Of a DNA stretch of 64,000 nt, positions 43,957 through 52,647 are shown one piece after another. The translations under genes and the position numbers were made by a program. The notes beneath the pieces were generated by a model that searched no databases, had not been told where the DNA came from, and saw nothing but the letters and a program-made list of their open reading frames with translations. How positions within the stretch are numbered: position 1 is the stretch's first letter; each line of letters begins with the position of its first letter. Source of the DNA: JACMQX01 sp040385105 (GTDB taxonomy: Bacteria > Pseudomonadota > Gammaproteobacteria > Burkholderiales > Burkholderiaceae_C); the NCBI GenBank assembly GCA_040385105.1, contig JAZKHY010000091.1, positions 14,181 through 78,180 of the forward strand, given 5' to 3'.

Positions 43957-46224
43957 TCAGAGCTTCACGCAGTCCGCGTAAAAGCGCGGCTTGCCGGTCT
44001 CGTCGGGTTCTTCCACCAGGCCATGGATGTCCGTCTCGAAGCCCGGGCAGAGCGCATTGAACTCGCGCGAGAACTTGAGGTAGTCCACGATCTTCCTGTT
44101 GAACACCTCGCCGGGGATCAGCAGCGGGATGCCGGGCGGGTACGGCGTGACCAGGCCCACGGTGATGCGGCCTTCCAGCTGGTCGATCTCCACCCGCTCG
44201 GTCTTGCGGTGCGCGATATATGCATAGGCATCGCTCGGCTTCATGGCCGGCGTCAGGTCAGACAGGTACATCTCGGTCGTCAGCCGCGCGATGTCGTACT
44301 TGGCATACAGCTCGTGCACATGCTGGCACAGGTCCTTCAGGCCCATGCGCTCGTAGCGCGGGTGGGCCTTGCAGAACTCGGGCAGGATGCGCCACATCGG
44401 CTGGTTGCGGTCGTAGTCGTCCTTGAACTGCTGCAGCGCCGTCAGCAGCGTGTTCCAGCGGCCCTTGGTGATGCCGATGGTGAACATGATGAAGAAGCTG
44501 TACAGGCCCGTCTTCTCCACGATCACGCCATGCTCCGCCAGGAACTTGGTCACGATGCTGGCCGGAATGCCGGTCTTGGCGAACTTGCCCTGCAGGTCCA
44601 GGCCCGGCGTGACGATGGTGGACTTGATCGGGTCCAGCATGTTGAAGCCTTCGGCGAGGTTGCCGAAGCCGTGCCATTTGGCCGTCCTTGCTTCCCCCTT
44701 GATGATCCAGTCGTCAGCGCGGCCAATGCCCTCCTCCACCAGCTTGTCTGGCCCCCAGACCTTGAACCACCAGTCGCCCTTGCCGAATTCGGCCTCCACC
44801 TTGCGCATGGCGCGGCGGAAGTCCAGCGCCTCCAGGATGCTCTCCTCCACCAGCGCGGTGCCGCCGGGCGGCTCCATCATGGCGGCGGCCACGTCGCAAC
44901 TGGCAATGATCGCGTACTGCGGCGAGGTCGAGGTGTGCATCAGGTATGCCTCGTTGAACAGGTGCCGGTCCAGCTTGCGGTTCTGCGAGTCCTGCACCAG
45001 CACATGGCTGGCCTGGCTGATGCCGGCCAGCAGCTTGTGGGTGGACTGTGTGGCGAACGTCAGCGACTCCTTCGGGCGTGCGCGGTTCTTGCCCATCGCA
45101 TGGTACGGGCCGTAGAACTTGTGGAACGCGGCGTGCGGCAGCCAGGCCTCGTCAAAGTGCAGCGTGTCCACATAGCCGTCAAGCATGCCCTTGATGGTTT
45201 CGGTGTTGTAGATGACGCCGTCGTAGGTGGACTGGGTCAGCGTCATGACGCGCGGCTTGACCTTGTCGGCGTCCACATGCTTTAGAAGCGGGTTGGCCTT
45301 GATCTTGGCCTTGATGGCCGCCGGCTCGAACTCGCTCTGCGGGATCGGGCCGATGATGCCGAAGTGGTTGCGCGTGGGCTTCATGAACACCGGCACGGCG
45401 CCGGTCATGATGATGGCGTGCAGGATGGACTTGTGGCAGTTGCGGTCCACCACCACCACGTCGCCCGGCGCCACCGTGTGGTGCCAGACCATCTTGTTGG
45501 AGGTGCTGGTGCCATTGGTCACAAAGAAGCAGTGGTCGGCATTGAAAATGCGCGCGGCGTTCTTTTCACTCTCATAGACCGGGCCGGTGTGGTCCAGCAG
45601 TTGCCCGAGCTCTTCCACCGCGTTGCAGACGTCGGCACGCAGCATGTTCTCGCCGAAGAACTGGTGGAACATCTGGCCGATGGGCGTCTTGAGGAAGGCC
45701 ACGCCGCCGGAGTGCCCCGGGCAGTGCCAGCTGTACGAACCGTCCTGCGCGTAGTCCACCAGTTCACGGAAGAACGGCGGCTGGATGCCTTCCAGGTAAC
45801 TCTTGGCTTCGCGGATGATGTGGCGCGCCTGGAACTCCGGCGTGTCCTCGAACATGTGGATGAAGCCGTGCAGCTCGCGCAGGATGTCGTTGGGGATGTG
45901 GCGGGACGTCTTGGTCTCGCCGTAAACGTAGATCGGCACGTCCAGGTTCTTGCGGCGCACTTCGGCAATGAAGTTGCGCAGGTTGGTGACCACCGGGTCC
46001 ACATCGTCGCCGGGCGTGAACTCTTCGTCGTCGATGGACAGGATGAAGGCGCTGGCGCGGCTTTGCTGCTGGGCGAACTGCGAGAGGTCGCCATAGCTCG
46101 TGACGCCCAGGATCTCGAAGCCCTCGACCTCAATGGCCGACGCCAGTGCGCGGATGCCGAGGCCGGACGTGTTTTCAGAGCGGAAGTCCTCGTCGATGAT
46201 GACGATGGGAAAGCGAAACTTCAT
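43957..46224 (-). CDS. Orn/Lys/Arg decarboxylase class I (PLP-dependent)
   Basis: A 755-residue enzyme with the N-terminal response-regulator-like wing domain (MKFRFPIVIIDEDF, about 1-130), the PLP core with Lys397 in ATQSTHKLL, and the C-terminal domain. The length is close to E. coli arginine decarboxylase AdiA, but lysine or ornithine cannot be excluded. Such enzymes consume protons (acid resistance) or make polyamines. No antiporter gene is nearby. The ATG at 46224 is chosen; an upstream in-frame start gives no family similarity. Confidence 0.92.
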   Translation of the reverse strand: MKFRFPIVIIDEDFRSENTSGLGIRALASAIEVEGFEILGVTSYGDLSQFAQQQSRASAFILSIDDEEFTPGDDVDPVVTNLRNFIAEVRRKNLDVPIYVYGETKTSRHIPNDILRELHGFIHMFEDTPEFQARHIIREAKSYLEGIQPPFFRELVDYAQDGSYSWHCPGHSGGVAFLKTPIGQMFHQFFGENMLRADVCNAVEELGQLLDHTGPVYESEKNAARIFNADHCFFVTNGTSTSNKMVWHHTVAPGDVVVVDRNCHKSILHAIIMTGAVPVFMKPTRNHFGIIGPIPQSEFEPAAIKAKIKANPLLKHVDADKVKPRVMTLTQSTYDGVIYNTETIKGMLDGYVDTLHFDEAWLPHAAFHKFYGPYHAMGKNRARPKESLTFATQSTHKLLAGISQASHVLVQDSQNRKLDRHLFNEAYLMHTSTSPQYAIIASCDVAAAMMEPPGGTALVEESILEALDFRRAMRKVEAEFGKGDWWFKVWGPDKLVEEGIGRADDWIIKGEARTAKWHGFGNLAEGFNMLDPIKSTIVTPGLDLQGKFAKTGIPASIVTKFLAEHGVIVEKTGLYSFFIMFTIGITKGRWNTLLTALQQFKDDYDRNQPMWRILPEFCKAHPRYERMGLKDLCQHVHELYAKYDIARLTTEMYLSDLTPAMKPSDAYAYIAHRKTERVEIDQLEGRITVGLVTPYPPGIPLLIPGEVFNRKIVDYLKFSREFNALCPGFETDIHGLVEEPDETGKPRFYADCVKL

Positions 46225-46355
46225 GAGCGGGACCTCCGGCCGGGGAGCCAAAAAAGCGAAACAGGCGCGAAGTGTAAGGAATTAACGATGACCTTTTCTT
46301 GCGCCAAGGCGGATTTGACCCAAAATGTGGTGCAACAAACACAACAGGAGGGCCT

Positions 46356-46784
46356 ATGGCCGAATCAACCATCTGGTGGATCGTCACCGGCGCGGTCGTG
46401 GCGGCGGAGCTGCTGACCGGCACCTTCTACCTGCTGATGCTGGCGATCGGCCTGGCTGCCGCGGCCATCGCCGCGCATCTGGGGGCCGGCATGCCGGTGC
46501 AACTGCTGGTTGCGGCCGCTGTGGGTGGCGGTGCGGTGGTGGCGTGGTACTTCATACGCGGCAAACGCCCTGACACCGCGCCCGCTGCCGCCAACAGCGA
46601 CGTGAACATGGATGTAGGCGGCTCGGTGCAGGTGGACAGCTGGAACACCGATGGCACCGCGCAAGTCAAGTACCGGGGCGCGCAGTGGACAGTCGCCCAC
46701 CGCGCGGGCGTTTCACCCGACACCGGCCTGCATCGCGTCATCGAAGTGGTGGGCAACCGCCTGGTCGTCGAGAAAATCCAATAA
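46356..46784 (+). CDS. NfeD-family membrane protein
   Basis: A 142-residue protein with two or three membrane helices (about 5-65) and a C-terminal OB-fold domain (VGGSVQVDSW, KYRGAQWTV, VVGNRLVVEK). NfeD proteins partner stomatin/SPFH proteins. The ATG at 46356 has an AGGAGGG site upstream. It precedes the SPFH gene by 19 bp, the standard pair. Confidence 0.9.
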   Translation: MAESTIWWIVTGAVVAAELLTGTFYLLMLAIGLAAAAIAAHLGAGMPVQLLVAAAVGGGAVVAWYFIRGKRPDTAPAAANSDVNMDVGGSVQVDSWNTDGTAQVKYRGAQWTVAHRAGVSPDTGLHRVIEVVGNRLVVEKIQ

Positions 46785-46803
46785 CAATCCTGAAAGGTTC
46801 ATC

Positions 46804-47715
46804 ATGACAGTTGCACTCATCATCGCCATCATCGCGGCGATCTTCATCATCCGCTCCGTGAAGGTCGTGCCGCAGCAGAACGCCTGGGTGGTGGAGCGCC
46901 TGGGCAAATTCCATTCATCGCTGACGCCCGGCCTGAACTTCCTCGTTCCCTTCATCGACAAGGTGGCCTACAAGCACAGCCTGAAGGAAATCCCGCTGGA
47001 CGTGCCCAGCCAGGTCTGCATCACGCGCGACAACACCCAGCTGCAGGTGGACGGCATCCTGTATTTCCAGGTGACAGACCCGATGCGCGCAAGCTACGGC
47101 TCGTCCAACTACATCGTCGCCGTCACGCAACTGGCGCAGACCTCGCTGCGCAGCGTGATCGGCAAGCTGGAGCTGGACAAGACCTTTGAGGAGCGCGACA
47201 TCATCAATGCACAGGTGGTTCAGGCCATTGACGAGGCTGCGCTCAACTGGGGCGTGAAGGTGCTGCGCTATGAAATCAAGGACCTGACGCCGCCCAAGGA
47301 AATCCTGCACGCCATGCAGTCGCAGATCACTGCCGAGCGCGAAAAGCGCGCCCTGATCGCCGCATCCGAAGGCCGCCGCCAGGAACAGATCAACATCGCC
47401 ACGGGCGAGCGCGAGGCCTACATCGCGCGCTCGGAAGGCGAGAAGCAGTCCATCATCAACAAGGCCCAGGGCGAAGCCGGCTCCATCAGCGCTGTGGCAG
47501 AGGCCACCGCCTTGGCCATCGAGCGCATCGCCGCAGCCATCCGCCAGCCCGGCGGCGCCGAGGCCGTACAACTCAAGGTTGCCGAGCGCGCGGTCGATGC
47601 CTACAGCAAGGTAGCCTCGGACGCCACCACCACGCTGATCGTGCCGAGCAACATGACCGAAGTCTCCGCGCTGATCACCTCCGCAATGAAGATGGTGCAG
47701 AGCCAGAAAACCTGA
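46804..47715 (+). CDS. SPFH/stomatin-like membrane protein (QmcA-like)
   Basis: A 303-residue protein with an N-terminal helix (MTVALIIAIIAAIFII), a Band-7/SPFH domain (VVERLGKFHSSLTPGLNFLVPF, QVDGILYFQVTDP and the coiled-coil EREKRALIAASEGRRQ) and an Ala/Gly-rich C-terminus. Such proteins form membrane microdomain rings and protect quality-control proteases. It is co-directional with nfeD. The ATG at 46804 has AAAGG upstream. Confidence 0.92.
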   Translation: MTVALIIAIIAAIFIIRSVKVVPQQNAWVVERLGKFHSSLTPGLNFLVPFIDKVAYKHSLKEIPLDVPSQVCITRDNTQLQVDGILYFQVTDPMRASYGSSNYIVAVTQLAQTSLRSVIGKLELDKTFEERDIINAQVVQAIDEAALNWGVKVLRYEIKDLTPPKEILHAMQSQITAEREKRALIAASEGRRQEQINIATGEREAYIARSEGEKQSIINKAQGEAGSISAVAEATALAIERIAAAIRQPGGAEAVQLKVAERAVDAYSKVASDATTTLIVPSNMTEVSALITSAMKMVQSQKT

Positions 47716-47742
47716 GGCGCACCGTGCCCCGCATGCCCGTCG

Positions 47743-47823
47743 GTGAATGCGTGGAACCGGCTCCGCCGGGCCACTGCATTGCCCCCCAGTGGGGGGAGCG
47801 GCCGAAGGCCGGACGGGGGGCGT
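47743..47823. repeat. 81 bp palindromic repeat, copy 2
   Basis: The sister of 43172-43252 with four mismatches. It lies between the SPFH gene and tRNA-Ser, and its last base abuts a TATACT box at 47824, so the repeat supplies whatever -35 region the tRNA promoter uses. Confidence 0.85.
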
Positions 47824-47829
47824 TATACT
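47824..47829 (+). promoter_or_regulatory. -10 box (TATACT) of tRNA-Ser
   Basis: TATACT is 10 bases before the tRNA 5' end, a normal distance for a tRNA promoter. The position 17 bp upstream reads GCCGAA inside the repeat, a poor -35. Confidence 0.5.
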
Positions 47830-47839
47830 AGCTGGCTTC

Positions 47840-47930
47840 GGAGCGGTGGATGAGCGGTTTAAGTCGCACGCCTGGAAAGCGTGTGAGGGTTAATAGCCCT
47901 CCGCGGGTTCGAATCCCGCCTGCTCCGCCA
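47840..47930 (+). tRNA. tRNA-Ser (GGA anticodon)
   Basis: A 91-base tRNA including an encoded 3' CCA. The acceptor stem GGAGCGG/CTGCTCC closes with one G-T pair, the anticodon loop CTGGAAA (anticodon GGA) has the stem CACGC/GCGTG, there is a long variable arm as in all serine tRNAs, and the T-loop is GTTCGAATC. It decodes UCC/UCU. It is followed by a clean terminator. Confidence 0.96.
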
Positions 47931-47943
47931 GAAATGGGAAAAA

Positions 47944-47970
47944 ACGGCCTCAATTGAGGCCGTTTTTTTA
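47944..47970 (+). terminator. Intrinsic terminator after tRNA-Ser
   Basis: A perfect palindrome ACGGCCTCAATTGAGGCCGT (stem about 8 bp around AATT) is followed by TTTTTTT, 14 bases past the tRNA. Confidence 0.88.
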
Positions 47971-48017
47971 TGCCCGGCTGTACACCGGCCTTGTCCTACA
48001 TACGGCAAGGTGCCCAG

Positions 48018-48032
48018 ACGACACCCTGTCGT
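48018..48032. promoter_or_regulatory. Short inverted repeat ACGACA-CCC-TGTCGT
   Basis: It lies about 65 bp upstream of the 159-residue secreted protein's ATG. A second, larger inverted repeat sits nearer the gene. Either may be an operator or an RNA structure; no regulator is suggested. Confidence 0.3.
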
Positions 48033-48054
48033 GTTCCCCAAACGTACATTCAGT

Positions 48055-48078
48055 GAGCGCTCCAATCACGGAGCACTC
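48055..48078. promoter_or_regulatory. Inverted repeat GAGCGCTCC-N6-GGAGCACTC in the leader
   Basis: 9 bp arms with one mismatch, ending 18 bp before the ATG at 48097. It could be a repressor site or a leader hairpin just ahead of the ribosome-binding site AAAGGA. Confidence 0.35.
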
Positions 48079-48096
48079 TTCATAAAGGAACACGAC

Positions 48097-48576
48097 ATGA
48101 GCAACACCAACATCCGCACCTCCATCCTCCTGGCCGGCCTTCTGGCCCTCGGCGGCTTCGCCAATGCGCAGACGCCCCTCACCAAGGGCGACGGCACGGA
48201 CAACAAGGTCAAGGCAGCAGCAACTGCCCCGGCCGTGTCCGATACAACGCGTGCTGACGTCAAGGCTGATGCCAAGGCTTCGAACAAGGCCCTGCCTGTG
48301 AACAAATCCGGCGAAGCTGCCGACCTGTCGCCCAAGCCGAGCGTTGCCGGCGAAGCCAAGACCCGCGCCGACGTCAAGGCCGACGCCAAGCTGCCGCTGA
48401 AGACGGGTGAAGGCGTGGACAAGGGCAAGGGCGAGCGCCAGACCAAGGGCATGACCAAGAAGCAGCGTGCCGAAGCCGAAGCAAAGACCAGCAATGCAAC
48501 CCTGCCCGCGACAGATCTGCCGGCCGCCCGCGCGGACGTCAAGGCTGAAGCCAAGGCTGCCAACAAGGCCCAGTAA
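48097..48576 (+). CDS. Secreted repeat protein with three RADVKADAK-type motifs
   Basis: A 159-residue Ala/Lys-rich protein. Signal peptide about 1-24 (ending ANAQ). The motif TRADVKADAK occurs at 51-60 and 89-98 and a third version, ARADVKAEAK, at 144-153, each followed by a similar SNKALP/NKAQ-like tail. It is probably an unstructured or helical periplasmic protein. The ATG at 48097 has a good AAAGGA site; a longer frame extension is rejected because the signal peptide starts here. It is probably transcribed with the following gene (11 bp gap). Function unknown. Confidence 0.8.
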   Translation: MSNTNIRTSILLAGLLALGGFANAQTPLTKGDGTDNKVKAAATAPAVSDTTRADVKADAKASNKALPVNKSGEAADLSPKPSVAGEAKTRADVKADAKLPLKTGEGVDKGKGERQTKGMTKKQRAEAEAKTSNATLPATDLPAARADVKAEAKAANKAQ

Positions 48577-48587
48577 CAGGGTTGACC

Positions 48588-49001
48588 ATGGACACCGTCC
48601 GCCAACGCCGTATCGGGGGCCTGAACATCGCCATACTGCTTGGCGACGGGCCCGACCATGCAGACCTGGCAGGTCCGCGAGTGGCGCTTGAGGAAAGCGG
48701 CGCCATGGTCAAGCTGCTCGGCAAGACCAGGGCACTGCCCGTGGACCTGACTTTCGAGCAGGCCAAGGGTGACGACTTCGACGGTTTCCTGGTCGCGGGC
48801 AATGAAAGCCTGCTCAGGGCCAACGCCGATGCCGCCCGGATTTTCCGCAGCGCAGAAAAAGAAGGCAAACCGCTGGAGTTGCTTGAAGGCGACAGCCGCA
48901 TCGTGATGCAGCGCTTCCTGAAAGCACTGGCCGAACGCACCAGGCAAAGCGTTCGCGGCACTGCCGACGATTTGCCTGGCGCAGCATCCATGGGCGGTTG
49001 A
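48588..49001 (+). CDS. Short DJ-1/PfpI-like protein lacking the catalytic cysteine
   Basis: A 137-residue protein. The first 75 residues after RRIGGLNIAILLGDG follow the DJ-1/PfpI pattern (GPRVALEESGAMVKLLG; DLTFEQAKGDDFDGFLVAG), but the GGxxxxxxLR/nucleophile-Cys part is missing and the whole protein contains no cysteine. It therefore cannot be a classical PfpI peptidase or glyoxalase; a binding or regulatory role is possible. An in-frame TTG at 48582 is an alternative start; the ATG at 48588 has AGGG upstream. It follows the repeat protein by 11 bp. Confidence 0.75.
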   Translation: MDTVRQRRIGGLNIAILLGDGPDHADLAGPRVALEESGAMVKLLGKTRALPVDLTFEQAKGDDFDGFLVAGNESLLRANADAARIFRSAEKEGKPLELLEGDSRIVMQRFLKALAERTRQSVRGTADDLPGAASMGG

Positions 49002-49033
49002 CCACTCCGCAGCCCAAAGGCCAGGCGCCCACA

Positions 49034-49065
49034 AAAAAAGCCACCGCATGCGGTGGCTTTTTGCT
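49034..49065. terminator. Bidirectional terminator
   Basis: AAAAAGCCACCGCATGCGGTGGCTTTTT is a near-perfect palindrome with A- and T-tracts on both sides, serving the convergent DJ-1-like gene and livK gene. Confidence 0.88.
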
Positions 49066-49080
49066 GGCGGTGAACCGGGA

Positions 49081-50208
49081 TCAGTTCAGGGCAGACTTCT
49101 TGCCGTCCTTGTAGACGTACAGCGTGATGGCCGGGTTCTTCAGTTCGCCATTGGGTTCGAACTGGATCGTCGTCGTCACGCCCTTGAAGTTGGTCTTGAT
49201 CAGCTCGGGGGTGTAGACCTTCGGGTCGGCAGACTTGGCCTTCTTCATGGCTTCGACGAGCACGAACGTGGCGTCATAGGTGTACGGGCTGTACACCTGG
49301 AACTGGTTCGGGTACTTCTCGTCGTAGCGCTTCTTCCAGGCGGTGCCGCCAGGCATCTTGGCCAGCGAGGCGCCGCCTTCAGCGCAAACCACGTTCTCGA
49401 GCGTCTTGGCGCCGGCGGCCAGCTTGGCGATTTCCGACGTGCAGATGCCGTCGCCGCCGAAGTACTTGACCTTGCCCAGGCCCAGCTGCTCCATCTGGCG
49501 CAGCATCGGGCCGGCTTGCGGGTCCATGCCGCCGTAGAAGATCGCGTCGGGGTTCTTGGCCTTGATGGCGGTCAGGATGGCCATGAAGTCCGTGGCCTTG
49601 TCGGTCGTGAACTGCTCGTCCACCACCTTCATGCCCTTGGACACGGCAACCTTCTTGAACACTTCAGCCACGCCCTGGCCATAAGCGGTGCGGTCATCAA
49701 TGATGGCAACCGTCTTGAGCTTGAGCTTGTCCGAGGCGTACAGGGCCAGGCCAGCGCCCAGGGCGTTGTCGTTGGCGATGATGCGGTACGTCGTCTTGTA
49801 GCCGGGCTTGGTCAGGTTGGGGTTGGTGGCAGCGCCCGTCACGTGGGGGATGCCGCAGTCGTTGTAGACCTTGGATGCGGGGATGGTGGTGCCCGAATTC
49901 AGGTGGCCAACCACGCCGGCAACCTTGGCGTCGCACAGTTTCTGTGCGGCAGCGGTGCCCTGCTTCGGGTCGGCTGCGTCGTCTTCGGCCTGGATCTCCA
50001 GCTTGACCTTCTTGCCGCCGATGGTGACGCCGGCCTTGTTGAGGTCTTCAATCGCCATGCGCACGCCGTTTTCGTTGTCCTTGCCGTAGTGGGCCTGGGC
50101 ACCGGAGACGGGGGCGACGTGGCCAATCTTGACGACGTCCTGTGCGGATGCCATACCGGCGACAGCGGCAATCGCGGCGGCAACGGTCAGCTTCAATTTC
50201 ATTTGCAT
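49081..50208 (-). CDS. Branched-chain amino acid ABC transporter substrate-binding protein (LivK-like)
   Basis: A 375-residue periplasmic protein with a signal peptide (about 1-24, ending ASAQ) and the Peripla_BP_6 fold (VKIGHVAPVSGAQAHYGKDNENGVRMA; VVGHLNSGTTIPASKVYND). The ATG at 50208 has GGAGG six bases upstream. The matching permease and ATPase genes (livHMGF) are not next to it, so it may work with a transporter encoded elsewhere. Branched-chain amino acids are the family default; the ligand is not proven. Confidence 0.9.
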   Translation of the reverse strand: MQMKLKLTVAAAIAAVAGMASAQDVVKIGHVAPVSGAQAHYGKDNENGVRMAIEDLNKAGVTIGGKKVKLEIQAEDDAADPKQGTAAAQKLCDAKVAGVVGHLNSGTTIPASKVYNDCGIPHVTGAATNPNLTKPGYKTTYRIIANDNALGAGLALYASDKLKLKTVAIIDDRTAYGQGVAEVFKKVAVSKGMKVVDEQFTTDKATDFMAILTAIKAKNPDAIFYGGMDPQAGPMLRQMEQLGLGKVKYFGGDGICTSEIAKLAAGAKTLENVVCAEGGASLAKMPGGTAWKKRYDEKYPNQFQVYSPYTYDATFVLVEAMKKAKSADPKVYTPELIKTNFKGVTTTIQFEPNGELKNPAITLYVYKDGKKSALN

Positions 50209-50378
50209 AAAAAACCTCCAGATATTTGGAAAAAGTTGAGATGAGAATTTATGACTCAACGGCCGCGAACATATCGCAATTTTCGGGCCCGAACCATAGG
50301 GAACACGCTAGGTGGCGGGGAATAAGGGGGTTTACCCTGCACGGAGTTTCGCTAATGGAGCGCATCGGCCGCCGGGTT

Positions 50379-50696
50379 TTACGGTTCGTAACGGCCCTGG
50401 CTGCGCTGGGCCAGTTCTTCCGCCACCGCCTCGGAGACTGAACGGCGTACGACCGACTCGATTTCTTCCCGCAACAGCGGGCCCAGCGACCGTGTCTGCT
50501 CCAGCACCAGCGTTGCGACCGACTCGCGCAGGCGCCTCTCCAGCGAGAGGTCAACCCGCTGCATGACGCGGTGGATGATCTGCTCTTCCAGGTTGCCCAC
50601 AGCCTCGGCCTGCGCGGGCTGGGCCGCCTGGCGCGACTGCACCACCTCGGTCAGGGTGGGCACGAAACGCGGCGGCGTACGGGGCGTGCCGGACAT
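50379..50696 (-). CDS. Unrecognised 105-residue helical protein
   Basis: Starts MSGTPRTPPRFVPTLTEV. Residues about 35-100 are predicted alpha-helical and charged (IIHRVMQRVDLSLERRLRE; REEIESVVRRSVSEAVAEELAQR), likely a coiled coil. No signal peptide or catalytic motif is seen. Its ATG shares one base with the holC stop (TGATG), so it is translated with holC. Downstream is an AT-rich leader belonging to livK. No function is offered. Confidence 0.72.
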   Translation of the reverse strand: MSGTPRTPPRFVPTLTEVVQSRQAAQPAQAEAVGNLEEQIIHRVMQRVDLSLERRLRESVATLVLEQTRSLGPLLREEIESVVRRSVSEAVAEELAQRSQGRYEP

Positions 50697-51133
50697 CAGT
50701 TCGCCCCCTTCGCGGCCAGGTCGTGGCGCGTGATCGCATAGCCCCTGTCCGCATAGTGCTTCCAGCGGGCGCGGGCGCCCAGCCGGTCGGCCTCGTCGCC
50801 TTCGGCTACCACTTCAATCAGCCGCTCGAAGCGCTCGAAGCCGTCGGGCACCCCGGCACCAAGATTGACCAGCACCTGCTGGTGCGGCATGCCTTGCACC
50901 GTGCCCGAGAGCACGACGGGTGAAGCCGCGAGCAAGGCCGCGTCGCGGCCGGCCATGCAGTGGGGGACAAACTCCAGCGGCGCGAATGTCCAGAGCGCCA
51001 CATCAAGCCGGTCCAGTGTCCCGCCCTCGCCCGTCACCACCAGCTTCGCGCCGCTGCCCACCGCCTTGCGCAGCAGGCGGCAGGCATAGGCCACCTTGTC
51101 GGGCGCGTTGAAATGGAAGGCCACCTCGGTCAT
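50696..51133 (-). CDS. holC: DNA polymerase III subunit chi
   Basis: A 145-residue clamp-loader accessory protein that binds SSB. It follows the HolC pattern: VAFHFNAPDKVAYACRLLRKA, LWTFAPLEFVPHC and a C-terminal YADRGYAITRHDL. It lies 3 bp after pepA, the usual pepA-holC pair. Confidence 0.93.
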   Translation of the reverse strand: MTEVAFHFNAPDKVAYACRLLRKAVGSGAKLVVTGEGGTLDRLDVALWTFAPLEFVPHCMAGRDAALLAASPVVLSGTVQGMPHQQVLVNLGAGVPDGFERFERLIEVVAEGDEADRLGARARWKHYADRGYAITRHDLAAKGAN

Positions 51134-51136
51134 GGG

Positions 51137-52624
51137 CTACTTGCGCTTTGTGGCGGCGGGCCGCGCGGCCGGTGCCGCTTTCTGGGCCAGCAGCCAGGTC
51201 AGCAGCAAGCCGACCGGGCGGCCGGTCGCGCCCTTGGCCGGGCCGCTCTTCCAGGCTGTGCCGGCGATATCGAGGTGGGCCCAGGGGAACTTGCCCGCGA
51301 AGCGCTGCAGGAACTTGGCCGCCGTGATGGCGCCGCCCGCGCGGCCGGCCACATTGGCCATGTCCGCAAAGTTGGACTTCAGGCCTTCGCCGTATTCGTC
51401 GTCCAGCGGCATGCGCCAGCATGGGTCGAGCGCGGTTTCACCGGCCGACTGCAGGCCGGCCGCCAGCGCATCGTCGGACGCAAACAGGCCATGGCGCACG
51501 CCGCCCAGCGCAATCATGCAGGCGCCGGTCAGGGTGGCGATATCCACCACCGCAGCCGGCTTGAAGCGCTCGGCGTAGGTCAGCGCGTCGCACAGGATCA
51601 GGCGGCCCTCGGCGTCGGTGTTGAGGTTTTCGATGGTCTGGCCGCTCATGCTGGTGACAACGTCGCCGGGCTTGACCGAGCGGCCGTCCGGCATGTTCTC
51701 GCAGGACGGGATCAGGCCGACGACGTTGATGGCGGGCTTGAGCGCCGCCAGGGCGCGGAACACGCCCAGCACGCTGGCCGCGCCGCACATGTCGAACTTC
51801 ATCTCGTCCATTTCGGGCGCAGGCTTGATGGAAATCCCGCCGGTGTCAAAAGTGATGCCCTTGCCCACCAGCACCGTGGGCGCCGGCGCGTTGCGGCCCT
51901 TGCCGGCCCCGTCATAGCGCAGCACGATGAAGCGCAGCGGCTCTTCGGAGCCCTGGGCCACCGATATGAACGAACCCATGCCGAGCTTTGCGACCTCCCT
52001 GGGGCCCAATACCTCGCACTGGACGGCTTTGGACACCTTGGACAGGGACTTCGCTGCCTCACCCAGCATCGTGGGGGTGCAATGGTTTCCGGGGCGGTTG
52101 GCCCACTCCTTGGCGAACTCGATGCCCGAGACCGCAGCCACGGCAAAGGCAAATGCGTCCTGCAGGCCGGCCACGGAAGCGGCAGCGAACGTCACATGGG
52201 TGAGCTTGCGGCCCTCCGCCCTGGATTTCGTGGTGGTGTAGACATAGCTGGCGTCGGCCGCAGCCTGCACTGCCGCGCGCAGGGCATCGGCCGTTGCCGC
52301 CCCGGCAAAACACACGGTGACACGCCTGGCCGGACCGGCCTTCAAGGCGCCAATGGCAGCGCCCACGGCCTGGCGGGCATGCTTTGCGGAGCCGTCACCG
52401 GCGCCTGCCAGCAGCACGCGCTGCGCCGCCATGCCGGGCGCACGCCACAGGGCCAGCAGCCGGCCGGCCTTGGCCTCGAAGTCCCCGCTCTTGACCGCTT
52501 CAGCCAGCAGGGCCTCCAGCGCGCCCTTGCCGGGCTTGAATGCCTGGGGCACCAGGACAACCAGCGCGTCGGTTTTTGCAGTGGCGGCACCTGCCAGGGA
52601 CAGGGTCTTGAGTTCAAAGTCCAT
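51137..52624 (-). CDS. pepA: Leucyl aminopeptidase (PepA)
   Basis: A 495-residue M17 aminopeptidase. The dinuclear metal site is visible in KGITFDTGGISIKP and the NTDAEGRLILCDAL motif, and Arg of that motif is retained. It removes N-terminal residues and, in E. coli, also binds DNA. The first 160 residues form the less conserved domain. It diverges from lptF across only 23 bp, so promoters lie inside coding DNA on one side or the other. Confidence 0.95.
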   Translation of the reverse strand: MDFELKTLSLAGAATAKTDALVVLVPQAFKPGKGALEALLAEAVKSGDFEAKAGRLLALWRAPGMAAQRVLLAGAGDGSAKHARQAVGAAIGALKAGPARRVTVCFAGAATADALRAAVQAAADASYVYTTTKSRAEGRKLTHVTFAAASVAGLQDAFAFAVAAVSGIEFAKEWANRPGNHCTPTMLGEAAKSLSKVSKAVQCEVLGPREVAKLGMGSFISVAQGSEEPLRFIVLRYDGAGKGRNAPAPTVLVGKGITFDTGGISIKPAPEMDEMKFDMCGAASVLGVFRALAALKPAINVVGLIPSCENMPDGRSVKPGDVVTSMSGQTIENLNTDAEGRLILCDALTYAERFKPAAVVDIATLTGACMIALGGVRHGLFASDDALAAGLQSAGETALDPCWRMPLDDEYGEGLKSNFADMANVAGRAGGAITAAKFLQRFAGKFPWAHLDIAGTAWKSGPAKGATGRPVGLLLTWLLAQKAAPAARPAATKRK

Positions 52625-52647
52625 AATTCGTGTTTTCCTTCAAACCG

